From Actinomycetota bacterium (GTDB lineage Bacteria; Actinomycetota; Thermoleophilia; Solirubrobacterales; 70-9): 46,742 bases of DNA. The notes under the pieces are model-generated. The model made no database searches. It was not told the DNA's origin and worked only from the letters and a program-made list of their open reading frames with translations. How positions within the stretch are numbered: the stretch's first letter is position 1; each line of letters begins with the position of its first letter. This document shows, piece by piece, positions 25,165 to 33,173 of the stretch. The stretch covers positions 1-46,742 of the forward strand of contig VAYN01000008.1 in the NCBI GenBank assembly GCA_005885405.1, written 5' to 3'. Position numbers and translations under genes: made by a program.

Positions 25165-26196
25165 ATGGGTGAGTTCGAGTTCCTGGCAAAGCTGCGCGAG
25201 CGCCTGCCACCGGATGGTCCCCAGGTAAAACTCGGCAGCGGCGACGATGCTGCGGTCACCGCTCCGGCCGGGGCAACCGCCACCTCAGTCGACGCGATCG
25301 TCGAGGGCGTCCACTTCCGCCGCGGCGAGGCGGAGCTGCGCACGGTCGGCCGCAAGGCACTCGCCACCGCTCTCTCCGACCTGGCCGCGATGGGAGCCGA
25401 GGCGGGCGAGGCCTACGTCGTCCTCGGCGCTCCGGCCGACCTCGGGGAGGAGGATTTCCTCGCGCTCCTCGACGGGATGCTTGAGCTCGCCGCCGAGACC
25501 GGTACCACCATCGCCGGTGGCGACGTGACGCGGGCGCCGGCGCTGACGCTGGCGGTAACGGTGGTCGGCCACGCTGCCGCGGCGGATGCCTTCGTCACCC
25601 GCGCCGGCGCTCAGCCGGGAGACCTCCTCGTCCTGACGGGGGAGATCGGCGCCGCGGCGGCGGGCCGCCTCCTGCTCGAGCACCCGGCCCTGGCCGCGGA
25701 GCTGCCCGAGAGCACCGCCCGCGAGCTGCGCCGGCGACAGCTCGATCCGATGCCCCGCCTGCGGACCGGTCTCGCCCTTGCGGGCAGCGGCGCGACGGCG
25801 ATGATCGATCTCAGCGACGGGCTCGCCGCCGACGCCGGCCACCTCGCCCGCGCCGGCGGTGTCGCCCTGCAGATTCAAGCCGACTCGCTGCCGCTGGCGG
25901 CCGGAGTGGCGGAGGTCGCCGCGGCGGCCGGGCGCGACCCGATCGAGCTCGCGGTCGCCGGGGGCGAGGACTACGAGCTGCTGGCTGCGCTGCCGCCCGA
26001 CCGGCTCGTTCCGGCATCTGATGCCAGCGGCGAGGCGGGCGAGGCGAAGCTGACCCCGATTGGCGAGGTCGTGGTCGGAGAGGGAGTCGAGATCAGGCTG
26101 CCCAGGGGTGGGCAGCTGAAGGCGGCGGGGTTTGACCATTTTGCGGGCCCCGAGCGTGGATCCCAACCAGAAGCTCGCGAACGCCGCGGCGGCTGA
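25165..26196 (+). CDS. thiL: Thiamine-monophosphate kinase
   Basis: Phosphorylates thiamine monophosphate to thiamine diphosphate. 343 residues of the PurM-like ATP-binding fold, with GSGDDAAV, TSVDAIVEGVHF, LSDLAAMGAEAGEAYV, IAGGDVTRAP, and the later MIDLSDGLAADAGHLA and GGEDYELLAALP. The normal end is around GFDHF; the last 17 residues (AGPERGSQPEARERRGG) lie in the overlap with the FlgM-like gene. Start ATG at 25165 is 41 bases from the divergent gene's start. Confidence 0.94.
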   Translation: MGEFEFLAKLRERLPPDGPQVKLGSGDDAAVTAPAGATATSVDAIVEGVHFRRGEAELRTVGRKALATALSDLAAMGAEAGEAYVVLGAPADLGEEDFLALLDGMLELAAETGTTIAGGDVTRAPALTLAVTVVGHAAAADAFVTRAGAQPGDLLVLTGEIGAAAAGRLLLEHPALAAELPESTARELRRRQLDPMPRLRTGLALAGSGATAMIDLSDGLAADAGHLARAGGVALQIQADSLPLAAGVAEVAAAAGRDPIELAVAGGEDYELLAALPPDRLVPASDASGEAGEAKLTPIGEVVVGEGVEIRLPRGGQLKAAGFDHFAGPERGSQPEARERRGG

Positions 26197-26290
26197 GCAT
26201 CGCAACTGCCACCTGGGCGGGGTCCGGCTTGTAGCTACCGGCTTCGACGAGGGATTTCAGTTCCTGGGGCTGCATAGGCTTCGCGGTCAT
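26093..26290 (-). CDS. Small FlgM-like (anti-sigma-28 factor domain) protein
   Basis: A 65-residue protein whose first 43 residues (MTAKPMQPQELKSLVEAG, SYKPDPAQVAVAMLSRR) have the pattern of the FlgM C-terminal region (YxxDPxxVAxAML). A good Shine-Dalgarno (AAGGAG) lies eight bases before the ATG, so I take it as real despite its size. It overlaps the 3' end of thiL by 104 bases on the other strand. No flagellar genes are near, and in this group such proteins may control other sigma factors; that is a guess. Confidence 0.6.
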   Translation of the reverse strand: MTAKPMQPQELKSLVEAGSYKPDPAQVAVAMLSRRGVRELLVGIHARGPQNGQTPPPSAAHPWAA

Positions 26291-26357
26291 TATCGGTCTC
26301 CTTCCCCAGATCCTTAGTTCTTAGTACTCGCACATGCGTCCAAACTGACGGCCGCAC

Positions 26358-26363
26358 TACCCT
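26358..26363 (+). promoter_or_regulatory. Probable -10 element of the two-component operon (TACCCT)
   Basis: TACCCT ends seven bases before the GTG of the response regulator, with no Shine-Dalgarno. The upstream gap (26291-26357) is relatively AT-rich and may hold sites for autoregulation. Confidence 0.5.
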
Positions 26364-26370
26364 TGAAGCT

Positions 26371-27066
26371 GTGCCGAACGGGTCCGCACGCATTCTTCTA
26401 GTCGACGACGAGCAATCGATCCAGACGCTGCTCAGCTACCCGCTGCGCAAGGACGGCTACCACGTCACCTCCGCCCTCGACGGCCACGAAGCGCTGCGCC
26501 GCTTCGAGGAAGGCCGCTTCGACCTGGTCATCCTCGACCTGATGCTGCCGCAGCTAAACGGGGTCGAAGTCTGCCGGGCGCTGCGGTCGCGCAGTCAAGT
26601 GCCGATCATCATGCTGACCGCGAAAGGCAGCGAGACCGACAAGGTCGCCGGGCTCGAGGTCGGGGCGGACGACTACATCACCAAGCCCTTCTCGATGCGC
26701 GAGTTCCGCAGCCGCGTCAAAGCGGCGCTGCGCCGCTCACGGATGGGCGGCGAGACGAGCGAGGGCGGCTCAATCGAGTGCGCCGAGCTGACGATCGACT
26801 TCGACCGCCGCATGGTCACCCTCGGCGACGAGGAGATCAAAGTCACCTATGTCGAGTTCGAGATCCTCGGCGCCCTTGCCCGCTCCCCCGGCCGCGTCCT
26901 TACCCGCGAGACCCTGCTCGAGCACGTCTGGGGCGATTCCGACTACCGGGACCCGCGCACCGTCGACGTCCACATCCGCCACCTGCGCGAGAAGCTGGAG
27001 CGCGAACCGAAGGAGCCGGAGTACCTCTTCACCGTGCGCGGGGTCGGCTACCGCTTCCGGGAGTAG
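26371..27066 (+). CDS. OmpR-family response regulator (MprA-like)
   Basis: A 231-residue transcription regulator. Receiver domain: ILLVDDEQ acidic pair, phospho-acceptor Asp56 in VILDLMLPQ, MLTAKGSETDKVAGLEVGAD and Lys in YITKPFSMRE. The winged-helix DNA-binding domain ends with VRGVGYRFRE. The gene begins with GTG and is three bases ahead of the sensor kinase. The order regulator-kinase-HtrA protease matches mprA-mprB-pepD of mycobacteria. Confidence 0.94.
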   Translation: MPNGSARILLVDDEQSIQTLLSYPLRKDGYHVTSALDGHEALRRFEEGRFDLVILDLMLPQLNGVEVCRALRSRSQVPIIMLTAKGSETDKVAGLEVGADDYITKPFSMREFRSRVKAALRRSRMGGETSEGGSIECAELTIDFDRRMVTLGDEEIKVTYVEFEILGALARSPGRVLTRETLLEHVWGDSDYRDPRTVDVHIRHLREKLEREPKEPEYLFTVRGVGYRFRE

Positions 27067-27069
27067 ACG

Positions 27070-28143
27070 ATGCGTGGGCTCCGGCTCAGCGACCTCGCCA
27101 GCCGCATCACCCTGATCTCGATCGCGATCGCGGTCGGCGCCACCGCGGTCGTCTACATCTACGCGGTCGCGATCGGCGGCTCGGCCAGCGGCGAGGACGC
27201 GGTCAAGCTGCAGATCCTCACCGGCGGGCTGATTGCGGTCGCGATCGCTACCGCGATCGGCCTCTATTACACGCGCGCCGCCGCCAGCAACATCCAGAGC
27301 TTGCAGGAAGCCGCCCGCAAAGTCGCCGACGGCAACTTCGAAACGACGATCCCGATCGCCTCGGTGGGGCAGCTCGGGGACCTCGCCCGCACCTTCAACG
27401 AGATGCAGCGTCGCCTGGCTGAGCTCGACAGCGCCCGCAAGCAGTTCATCGCCAATGCCTCGCACGAGCTGCGGACGCCGATCTTCAGCCTCGGCGGCTT
27501 CGTCGAGCTGCTCGAAGACGAGGACCCGAGCCCGGAGGAGCGGGCCGAGTTCGTGCGGACGATGCGCCAGCAGATCGAGCGGCTGACGAAGCTGACCACC
27601 GATCTCCTCGACCTCTCCCAGCTCGACGCGGGGGCGGTGGAGATGCGCGCCAGCACCGTCGACCTCACCGGGCTAGCGCGCGAGGTGACCAAGGAGTTCG
27701 GCGCCCGCGCCGAACTGCGCGGCTCCCGCTTGCAGCTGCGCACGCCCGAGCAGGCGGCGATCGCGCTCGGGGACCCTGATCGGGTGCGGCAGATCATCCG
27801 TATCCTGCTTGACAACGCCCTCACCCACACCCCCGAGGGCACCGACGTCACCGTGACCACCTATTCCGCCAACGGCCGTGCCGAGCTGACCGTCTCCGAC
27901 TCCGGGGCGGGCATCCCCCAGCGCGTGCAGAAGCGGATCTTCGAGCGCTTCTACACCGCCGACAAGGCCGGCGGGTCGGGGCTCGGGCTGGCGATCGCCT
28001 CCGAGCTCGCGCAGCGGATGAAAGGCGAGATCACGATCAGCTCCAGCCGCCGCTTCACCGCCTTCACGCTGGACCTCCCCCCGGGTCCCCGCGAAGCCGC
28101 GCCGCAGCGCCCTCTAAGGGCGCCGGCGAGGGCGAGCTCGTGA
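27070..28143 (+). CDS. Sensor histidine kinase (HAMP domain, MprB-like)
   Basis: A 357-residue membrane kinase. Two membrane helices (about 13-34 and 50-66) enclose only a very short outer loop (about 15 residues), so it may sense within the membrane or through a partner. A HAMP domain follows, then HisKA with His132 in NASHELRTPIFSLGG, and the ATPase domain with DNALTHTPEG (N box), DSGAGIPQ (G1) and GSGLGLAIASELAQ (G2). It overlaps the HtrA-like gene by four bases. Confidence 0.94.
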   Translation: MRGLRLSDLASRITLISIAIAVGATAVVYIYAVAIGGSASGEDAVKLQILTGGLIAVAIATAIGLYYTRAAASNIQSLQEAARKVADGNFETTIPIASVGQLGDLARTFNEMQRRLAELDSARKQFIANASHELRTPIFSLGGFVELLEDEDPSPEERAEFVRTMRQQIERLTKLTTDLLDLSQLDAGAVEMRASTVDLTGLAREVTKEFGARAELRGSRLQLRTPEQAAIALGDPDRVRQIIRILLDNALTHTPEGTDVTVTTYSANGRAELTVSDSGAGIPQRVQKRIFERFYTADKAGGSGLGLAIASELAQRMKGEITISSSRRFTAFTLDLPPGPREAAPQRPLRAPARASS

Positions 28144-29297
28144 AACGGAGTGCGCTCTTCCTCGCCCTGCTGCTCTGCTTGGCGCTGATCGCCGGCTGCG
28201 GCTCGAGCGGGGACTCCGGCACCGCCGATAGCGGCGGAGACTCGACCCAGGTGCTGCGACCTGTCGAAGAGCCTCAGGTGGCGATCGAGACCTCGAGCCC
28301 GGGCTTCGACGCCCGCGAGGTCTACGAGCGCGCCGCCCCCGGCGTAGTCACGATCCGCTCGGTCTTCGGTGGCGCCGGCGCCGCGGAAGGCTCCGGGTTC
28401 GTCCTCAATACTGACGGCGAAATCGCCACCAACGCCCACGTCGTCACCGACGAATCGACCGGCGAGCGCAAGCCCGCCGATCAGGTCTACATCGAATTTC
28501 CCGATCGTAACGTCGTCCCGGCAGAGATCATCGGCTTCGATCCCTTCGTCGACGTCGCTCTCCTGCAGATCAGGCCAGACGGGTTCGACCTGCACCCACT
28601 CGAGCTCGGCGACGACCGCAATCTCCACGTCGGCCAGCCCGTCGCGGCGATCGGCAACCCCTTTGGGGAGCAGCAGTCGCTCTCGGTCGGGGTGGTCTCG
28701 GCGACCGACCGCTCGGTCCAGTCGCTGACCCAGTTCGAAATCTCCGGCGCGATCCAGACCGACGCCTCGATCAACCCCGGCAACTCCGGCGGCCCGCTGC
28801 TCGACGCCGGCGCGCGGGTGATCGGAATCAACCAGCAGATTGAGACCAACTCGGGCGCCAACGACGGCGTCGGGTTCGCGGTCCCGATCTCCGCCGTCAA
28901 GCGCTCGATCGAGCAGTTGCGCGAGGACGGCGAAGCCGAGTACGCCTACATCGGGGTCTCCAGCCAGCCGCTCTACCCGCAGCTGGCACGCAAGCTCGGG
29001 ATCGATGCCACCTTCGGCGGCCTGGTCTCCGAAGTGGTCTCCGGTGGCCCGGCCGAGGAGGCCGGCATCGAGGGCGGCGACGACAAGCTTCGCTTCCAGG
29101 CTGCGCAATACCGGACCGGCGGCGACGTGATCCTCCAGGTCGAGGGGCACGACATCGTCAGTCCCGACGACCTCGCGGAAGTCATCTCGGCCCACCAGCC
29201 GGGAGACGAGGTGACGGTGACGATCCTCCGCGACAACGAGCGCAAGGAGATCGAGCTGAAACTGGGCAAGCGGCCCGATAGCCCCGCCGGCGGCTAG
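28140..29297 (+). CDS. HtrA/DegP-type serine protease lipoprotein with PDZ domain
   Basis: A 385-residue envelope protease. Lipoprotein signal with lipobox LIAGC, so it should be held by lipid at the outer face, unlike mycobacterial PepD which has a membrane helix. Catalytic triad: His100 (TNAHVV), Asp138 (FVDVALLQI) and Ser216 (NPGNSGGPLL). A PDZ domain covers about 275-375 (GGLVSEVVSGGPAEEAGIE, VILQVEGHDI). Start is GTG overlapping the kinase stop. It likely degrades misfolded envelope proteins or feeds back on the upstream two-component pair. Confidence 0.94.
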   Translation: MKRSALFLALLLCLALIAGCGSSGDSGTADSGGDSTQVLRPVEEPQVAIETSSPGFDAREVYERAAPGVVTIRSVFGGAGAAEGSGFVLNTDGEIATNAHVVTDESTGERKPADQVYIEFPDRNVVPAEIIGFDPFVDVALLQIRPDGFDLHPLELGDDRNLHVGQPVAAIGNPFGEQQSLSVGVVSATDRSVQSLTQFEISGAIQTDASINPGNSGGPLLDAGARVIGINQQIETNSGANDGVGFAVPISAVKRSIEQLREDGEAEYAYIGVSSQPLYPQLARKLGIDATFGGLVSEVVSGGPAEEAGIEGGDDKLRFQAAQYRTGGDVILQVEGHDIVSPDDLAEVISAHQPGDEVTVTILRDNERKEIELKLGKRPDSPAGG

Positions 29298-29353
29298 CCC
29301 TTCGAGCAGCGGCTGGACACCATGTCGCCGCTCATCCGTGTAGAACTTCGGCC

Positions 29354-30595
29354 TTGCTTCAGGAAGTCGCCCTCGGCCACAAGACCCTCACCGACTACAC
29401 GCACATCGTCGGTAAAGAGCTGACGGAGCAGATCCGCCAGCTCGCCGAGCCGCTCAAAGGCAAGCGGGTCCTCCACGTCAGCGCCACCGCCTTTGGCGGC
29501 GGCGTCTCGGAGATCCTCTACACGATGGTGCCGCTGATGCGGGACGTCGGCCTTGACGCCCACTGGCACGTGATCTTCGGCAAAGAAGAGTTCTTCAACG
29601 CCACCAAGCTCCTCCACAACTCGCTGCAGGGGGCGGAGGAGACGCTCACCGACGAACAGTGGGAGATCTTCGACGAGATCAACCAGATCAACGCCGAGGG
29701 GCTGCAGGGCGAGTGGGACGTGATCATCGTCCACGACCCGCAGCCGATCGGGCTGCGGCGCGGCGCCAACGAGAAGTCGAAGCACTGGATCTGGCGCTGC
29801 CACATCGACCTCTCGACCCCTAACCCAGCCCCGATCCAGCGGCTGCTGCCGATGATCGAAGAGTACGACGCGAGTGTCTGGCACCTCGACGACTACGTCC
29901 CCAACGGGATGGGCGCTCACCGCGAGGACGTTCGCATCATCCCCCCGGCGATCGACCCGCTCTCGCCGAAGAACATGGCCTTCTCGCCCGAGGACGCGGC
30001 CTTCGTCTGCCGCCAGTTCGGAATCGACGTCGACCGGCCGCTGATCACCCAGGTCTCCCGCTTCGACCCGTGGAAGGACCCGATCGGTGTCATCGACGCC
30101 TACCGCGCGGTGACCGAGCAGGTGCCGGAGGCGCAGCTGGCGATGGTCGGCTCGATGGCCACCGACGACCCGGAGGGGATGGAGTACTTCCAGAAGACGT
30201 TCGAATACGCGGGCGGCGACGAGGACATCAAAATCCTCAGCAACCTCAACAACGTCGGCGCGATCGAGGTCAACGCCTTCCAGTCACAGTCGGACATCTG
30301 CCTGCAGAAGTCGATCCGCGAGGGCTTCGGCCTGACCGTCACCGAGGCCCTCTGGAAGGGGCGGCCGACGGTCGCCGGCAACGTCGGTGGCATCCCGCTG
30401 CAGATCGAGGACGGCGTCAGCGGCTTCCTCGTCGACTCCCCGGCCCAGTGCGCCGAACGCTGCCTGGACATCCTCCGCGACCCCGAGCTGGGCAAGAAGC
30501 TCGGCCGCGAGGGCAAGGAGCACGCCCGGCGGATGTTCCTGACGCCGCGCCTGCTGCGCGACTGGCTGCAGCTGATCGACGACCTCGACGGCTAG
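29354..30595 (+). CDS. treT: Trehalose synthase TreT-like glycosyltransferase (GT4)
   Basis: A 413-residue GT4 enzyme. TreT joins NDP-glucose and glucose to trehalose. Family marks: RVLHVSATAFGGGVSEIL, HDPQPIGL, WRCHIDLSTPN, the central VSRFDPWKDPIGVIDAY, and the donor-binding KSIREGFGLTVTEALWKG...VGGIPLQIEDG. The start is TTG at 29354 with no Shine-Dalgarno. A related family, trehalose phosphorylase, shares this fold. Pairing with the GT20 gene downstream suggests a compatible-solute locus. Confidence 0.85.
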   Translation: MLQEVALGHKTLTDYTHIVGKELTEQIRQLAEPLKGKRVLHVSATAFGGGVSEILYTMVPLMRDVGLDAHWHVIFGKEEFFNATKLLHNSLQGAEETLTDEQWEIFDEINQINAEGLQGEWDVIIVHDPQPIGLRRGANEKSKHWIWRCHIDLSTPNPAPIQRLLPMIEEYDASVWHLDDYVPNGMGAHREDVRIIPPAIDPLSPKNMAFSPEDAAFVCRQFGIDVDRPLITQVSRFDPWKDPIGVIDAYRAVTEQVPEAQLAMVGSMATDDPEGMEYFQKTFEYAGGDEDIKILSNLNNVGAIEVNAFQSQSDICLQKSIREGFGLTVTEALWKGRPTVAGNVGGIPLQIEDGVSGFLVDSPAQCAERCLDILRDPELGKKLGREGKEHARRMFLTPRLLRDWLQLIDDLDG

Positions 30596-30618
30596 CGGTA
30601 CCGACTCTCACCACCCCT

Positions 30619-30624
30619 TAGTCT
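30619..30624 (+). promoter_or_regulatory. Probable -10 element of the otsA-like gene (TAGTCT)
   Basis: TAGTCT ends seven bases before the GTG at 30632, with no Shine-Dalgarno, so the otsA-like gene may have its own leaderless transcript besides any read-through from treT. Confidence 0.5.
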
Positions 30625-30631
30625 CTTCGGC

Positions 30632-32089
30632 GTGAGCTCCTCGCCGCTGATCATCGTCTCGAACCGGGGCCCGCTCCAGTTCGAGCGCGACGAGGACGGG
30701 CAGCGGACGGTCCGCCGCGGCGGCGGCGGCCTCGTCACCGCGCTCTCCGGCCTCGTCTCCCACCGCGACGCCCTCTGGATCGCCTCGGCGATGACCGACG
30801 AGGACGTCGCCGCCTCCGAAGAGGCGGGCGGCCCGATCTCCCAGGAGCTCGACGGGATCGAGTACCGCGTGCGGCTGGTCGGCAGCGACCCCGAGGCCTA
30901 CGACCGCTTCTACAACGTCATCGCCAACCCGATCCTCTGGTTCATCCAGCACTACCTCTGGGACATCTCCAACGCGCCGGACATCCGCCAGGAGGAGATC
31001 GACGCCTGGGACTACGGCTACCAGACGGTCAACGAGGACATCGCGAAAGCGGTGCTGGCCGAGATCGAGGGCCAGGAGAACCCGCTGGTGATGTTGCACG
31101 ACTACCACCTCTACACCGCCCCCGGGATGATCCGAGCCGAGCGCCCCGACGCCTTCCTCCACCACTTCGTCCACATTCCCTGGTCGCAGCCGGACAGTTG
31201 GCGGATCCTGCCGACGCGGGTCCGCGGCGCGATCTACGAGGGGATGCTGGCCAACGACATCATCGGCTTCCACACCCACGCCTACTGCATCAACTTCCTC
31301 CGCTGCTGCGACGAGCTGCTGGACGGGGTTGAGGTCGACTACCACGCCGCCGAAGTGCGCCACCAGCGGGGTCGCACGATCGCCCGCGCCTATCCGCTGG
31401 GGATCGACGCGCAGCGGCTCGAGCGGGCCGCCTCCTCGCCGGAAGTCGCCGAGGCCGAGCGCGAGGTGCTCGAGCGGCGGCGCCAGCACCTGATCATCCG
31501 CGTCGACCGCGCCGACCTCTCCAAGAACGTGCTGCGCGGTTTCACCGCCTTCGACACCTTCCTCACCCAGCACCCCGAGTTCCGCGAAAAGGTCACCTTC
31601 ATCGCCCACCTGCAGCCCTCGCGCCAGGACGTGCCCGAGTACGCCGAGTATCTGGAGCGGATCGAGGCGCTGGTCGCCGTCGTCAACCACCGCCATGGGA
31701 CGACCGACTGGATGCCAATCGACCTGAAGATCTACGAGAACTTCTACGACGCGGTCGCCCGCTACAAGCACTTCGACCTGCTGATGGTCAACTCTCTCTT
31801 CGACGGGATGAACCTGGTCGCGAAGGAGGCGCCGGCGGTCAACACCCGCGACGGGGTTCTCATGCTCTCTGAGAACACCGGCTCCCACCACGAGCTCTTC
31901 GACTACGTGATCTCGGTCAATCCCTTCGACATCCAGGAGCAGGCCGACGCGATCTACCGCGCGCTGACGATGGAAGCCGAGCAGAAGCGCGCCTGGTCGC
32001 AGGGCCTGAAGGAGATCATCTTCTCCCGCAACCCGGGCGACTGGGTCGACGACCAGCTCAAGGACATCGAAGCCGCCCGCGGCACCTGA
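30632..32089 (+). CDS. otsA: GT20 trehalose-6-phosphate synthase-like protein
   Basis: A 485-residue GT20 enzyme that transfers glucose from a nucleotide sugar, classically to glucose-6-phosphate. LIIVSNRGPLQF opens the protein, the glycine loop is RRGGGGLVTAL, and HDYHLYTAPGMI, FVHIPWSQPDSWRILP, IIGFHTHAY and DGMNLVAKE match the family. The usual RxDYxKG site appears as RVDRADLSKN, and the acceptor region differs from E. coli OtsA, so a glucosylglycerol-phosphate synthase or other acceptor is possible. No OtsB phosphatase is seen next to it. Confidence 0.85.
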   Translation: MSSSPLIIVSNRGPLQFERDEDGQRTVRRGGGGLVTALSGLVSHRDALWIASAMTDEDVAASEEAGGPISQELDGIEYRVRLVGSDPEAYDRFYNVIANPILWFIQHYLWDISNAPDIRQEEIDAWDYGYQTVNEDIAKAVLAEIEGQENPLVMLHDYHLYTAPGMIRAERPDAFLHHFVHIPWSQPDSWRILPTRVRGAIYEGMLANDIIGFHTHAYCINFLRCCDELLDGVEVDYHAAEVRHQRGRTIARAYPLGIDAQRLERAASSPEVAEAEREVLERRRQHLIIRVDRADLSKNVLRGFTAFDTFLTQHPEFREKVTFIAHLQPSRQDVPEYAEYLERIEALVAVVNHRHGTTDWMPIDLKIYENFYDAVARYKHFDLLMVNSLFDGMNLVAKEAPAVNTRDGVLMLSENTGSHHELFDYVISVNPFDIQEQADAIYRALTMEAEQKRAWSQGLKEIIFSRNPGDWVDDQLKDIEAARGT

Positions 32090-32135
32090 GGGGGCGAACT
32101 CACACCCGCCTGGCCCTTAGGCACGGGTGGGCGCG

Positions 32136-32615
32136 GTGAGAGTTCACTGGAGCGGTGTCGGCAAGGTGGCGATCGTCGCCGTCGCAGCGCTGTTCGCGCT
32201 GCAGACCCTGCCAACCCTCCTGCGCCCGCCGCAGCCGCCGCCGTTGGCCGATGACGTCGGTCTGCCGCGGGTGGTCCCCCACCCGGAGCCGCCGCCTCCA
32301 CGGGTGCGGTTCGAAACGGACGCTGAGCGACCGAAAGGAACCACGGAACGGAGGACGGGGACGCCCCACCATCGATCGCGGTTCAAAACGGTCGACAGAG
32401 GACCGAAAGGAACCACGGGATACGCGGAGGAGGTAGTGATCCGCAGCAGGCCGCGGCGGCGCAGGGCGAAGCCGCCGCGCCCGGCACCCGCGCCAACTCC
32501 GCCGACGCCGACTCCACCGCCGCCGCCTCCCGTCTATGAACCGCCGCCCCCGCCCGCTCCGCCACCTCCCCCGGCGCCTCCGGGCGACGGCTCGGAGGAG
32601 TTCGCTCCGCGCTAG
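32136..32615 (+). CDS. Small membrane-anchored proline-rich protein
   Basis: About 159 residues: an N-terminal membrane helix (VGKVAIVAVAALFALQTLP), then a Pro-rich stretch (PPQPPPLADDVG), two copies of a 13-residue repeat (RFETDAERPKGTT and RFKTVDRGPKGTT), a basic patch (RSRPRRRRAK) and a long polyproline tail. The repeats are coded by two copies of the dispersed 39-base element. GTG at 32136 is preferred to GTG at 32127 because VRVHWSG looks like the natural N-terminus. Function unknown; a cell-wall-spanning spacer is possible. Confidence 0.65.
   Translation: MRVHWSGVGKVAIVAVAALFALQTLPTLLRPPQPPPLADDVGLPRVVPHPEPPPPRVRFETDAERPKGTTERRTGTPHHRSRFKTVDRGPKGTTGYAEEVVIRSRPRRRRAKPPRPAPAPTPPTPTPPPPPPVYEPPPPPAPPPPPAPPGDGSEEFAPR
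32306..32344. repeat. 39-base dispersed element, copy B1
   Basis: Same length as copies A and B2 and identical to copy A over its last 18 bases (AGCGACCGAAAGGAACCAC region). The left part GCGGTTCGAAACGG differs from copy A, so pairing of the arms is weaker (GGTTC with GAACC). It lies within the proline-rich protein gene. Confidence 0.8.
32378..32416. repeat. 39-base dispersed element, copy B2
   Basis: Starts GCGGTTCAAAACGG and ends GGACCGAAAGGAACCAC. It is 72 bases downstream of B1 in the same orientation and frame, 33 bases separating the two copies. Read in the proline-rich protein as RFKTVDRGPKGTT. Confidence 0.8.
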
Positions 32616-32629
32616 GGCCATCCCGCCGC

Positions 32630-32635
32630 TATAGT
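32630..32635 (+). promoter_or_regulatory. Probable -10 element of the rpsF operon (TATAGT)
   Basis: A strong TATAGT lies 11 bases before the TTG start of rpsF, giving a leader of only a few bases. No clear -35 is seen. Confidence 0.5.
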
Positions 32636-32646
32636 CCTTCGCCGTT

Positions 32647-33060
32647 TTGGCAGCACCACGCGAATACGAGCTGGTCCTGATGCTGGACCCCCAACTTGAC
32701 GCCCCGGCGCGCGACGCTTTGGCGACCGACGCGCGTGGGCAGATCGAGGCGAAAGGAAGCCTCAAACACGAGAATTCCTGGGGCCTGCGGAAGATGGCGT
32801 ACGAGATCAACCACCGCACCGAGGCCGACTACCGCTGGATGCGGTTCGAGGCCCCGAGTGACCTGCTCGACTCGCTCGACCACAACCTGAAGATCGCCGA
32901 CGGCGTCCTCCGCTTCCGGATCTTCAAAGTCGACCCCAGCGCGCCTGTGGTAGTCCCCCCCGCCGTGACCGCCGCCCCGGGGCCGCGGGAGCGCACCGCC
33001 GCCGGAGCCCGCGAGGATCGCGGCGACGCCGGCGCACCCGAGTCCGACGACGACGAGTAG
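32647..33060 (+). CDS. rpsF: 30S ribosomal protein S6
   Basis: 137 residues. The S6 fold is clear (REYELVLMLDPQLD, WGLRKMAYEINHRTEADY, LKIADGVLRFRIFKVD). After about 98 residues it has a Pro/Ala then acidic tail (VVVPPAVTAA... ESDDDE) longer than in most S6 proteins. TTG start at 32647 with no Shine-Dalgarno. First gene of the conserved rpsF-ssb-rpsR-rplI set; S6 and S18 bind together in the ribosome. Confidence 0.96.
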   Translation: MAAPREYELVLMLDPQLDAPARDALATDARGQIEAKGSLKHENSWGLRKMAYEINHRTEADYRWMRFEAPSDLLDSLDHNLKIADGVLRFRIFKVDPSAPVVVPPAVTAAPGPRERTAAGAREDRGDAGAPESDDDE

Positions 33061-33173
33061 CGCCCCCGGCGCCCCTCGCTGTTTGCGGGAACCCCTCCGC
33101 CGAGGGGGGCGAATCGAGCCGCCCTGCTCCTTAGACTGGGAAACCAGAAAAGCGAAAGCAGAGGAGTGAGTGC

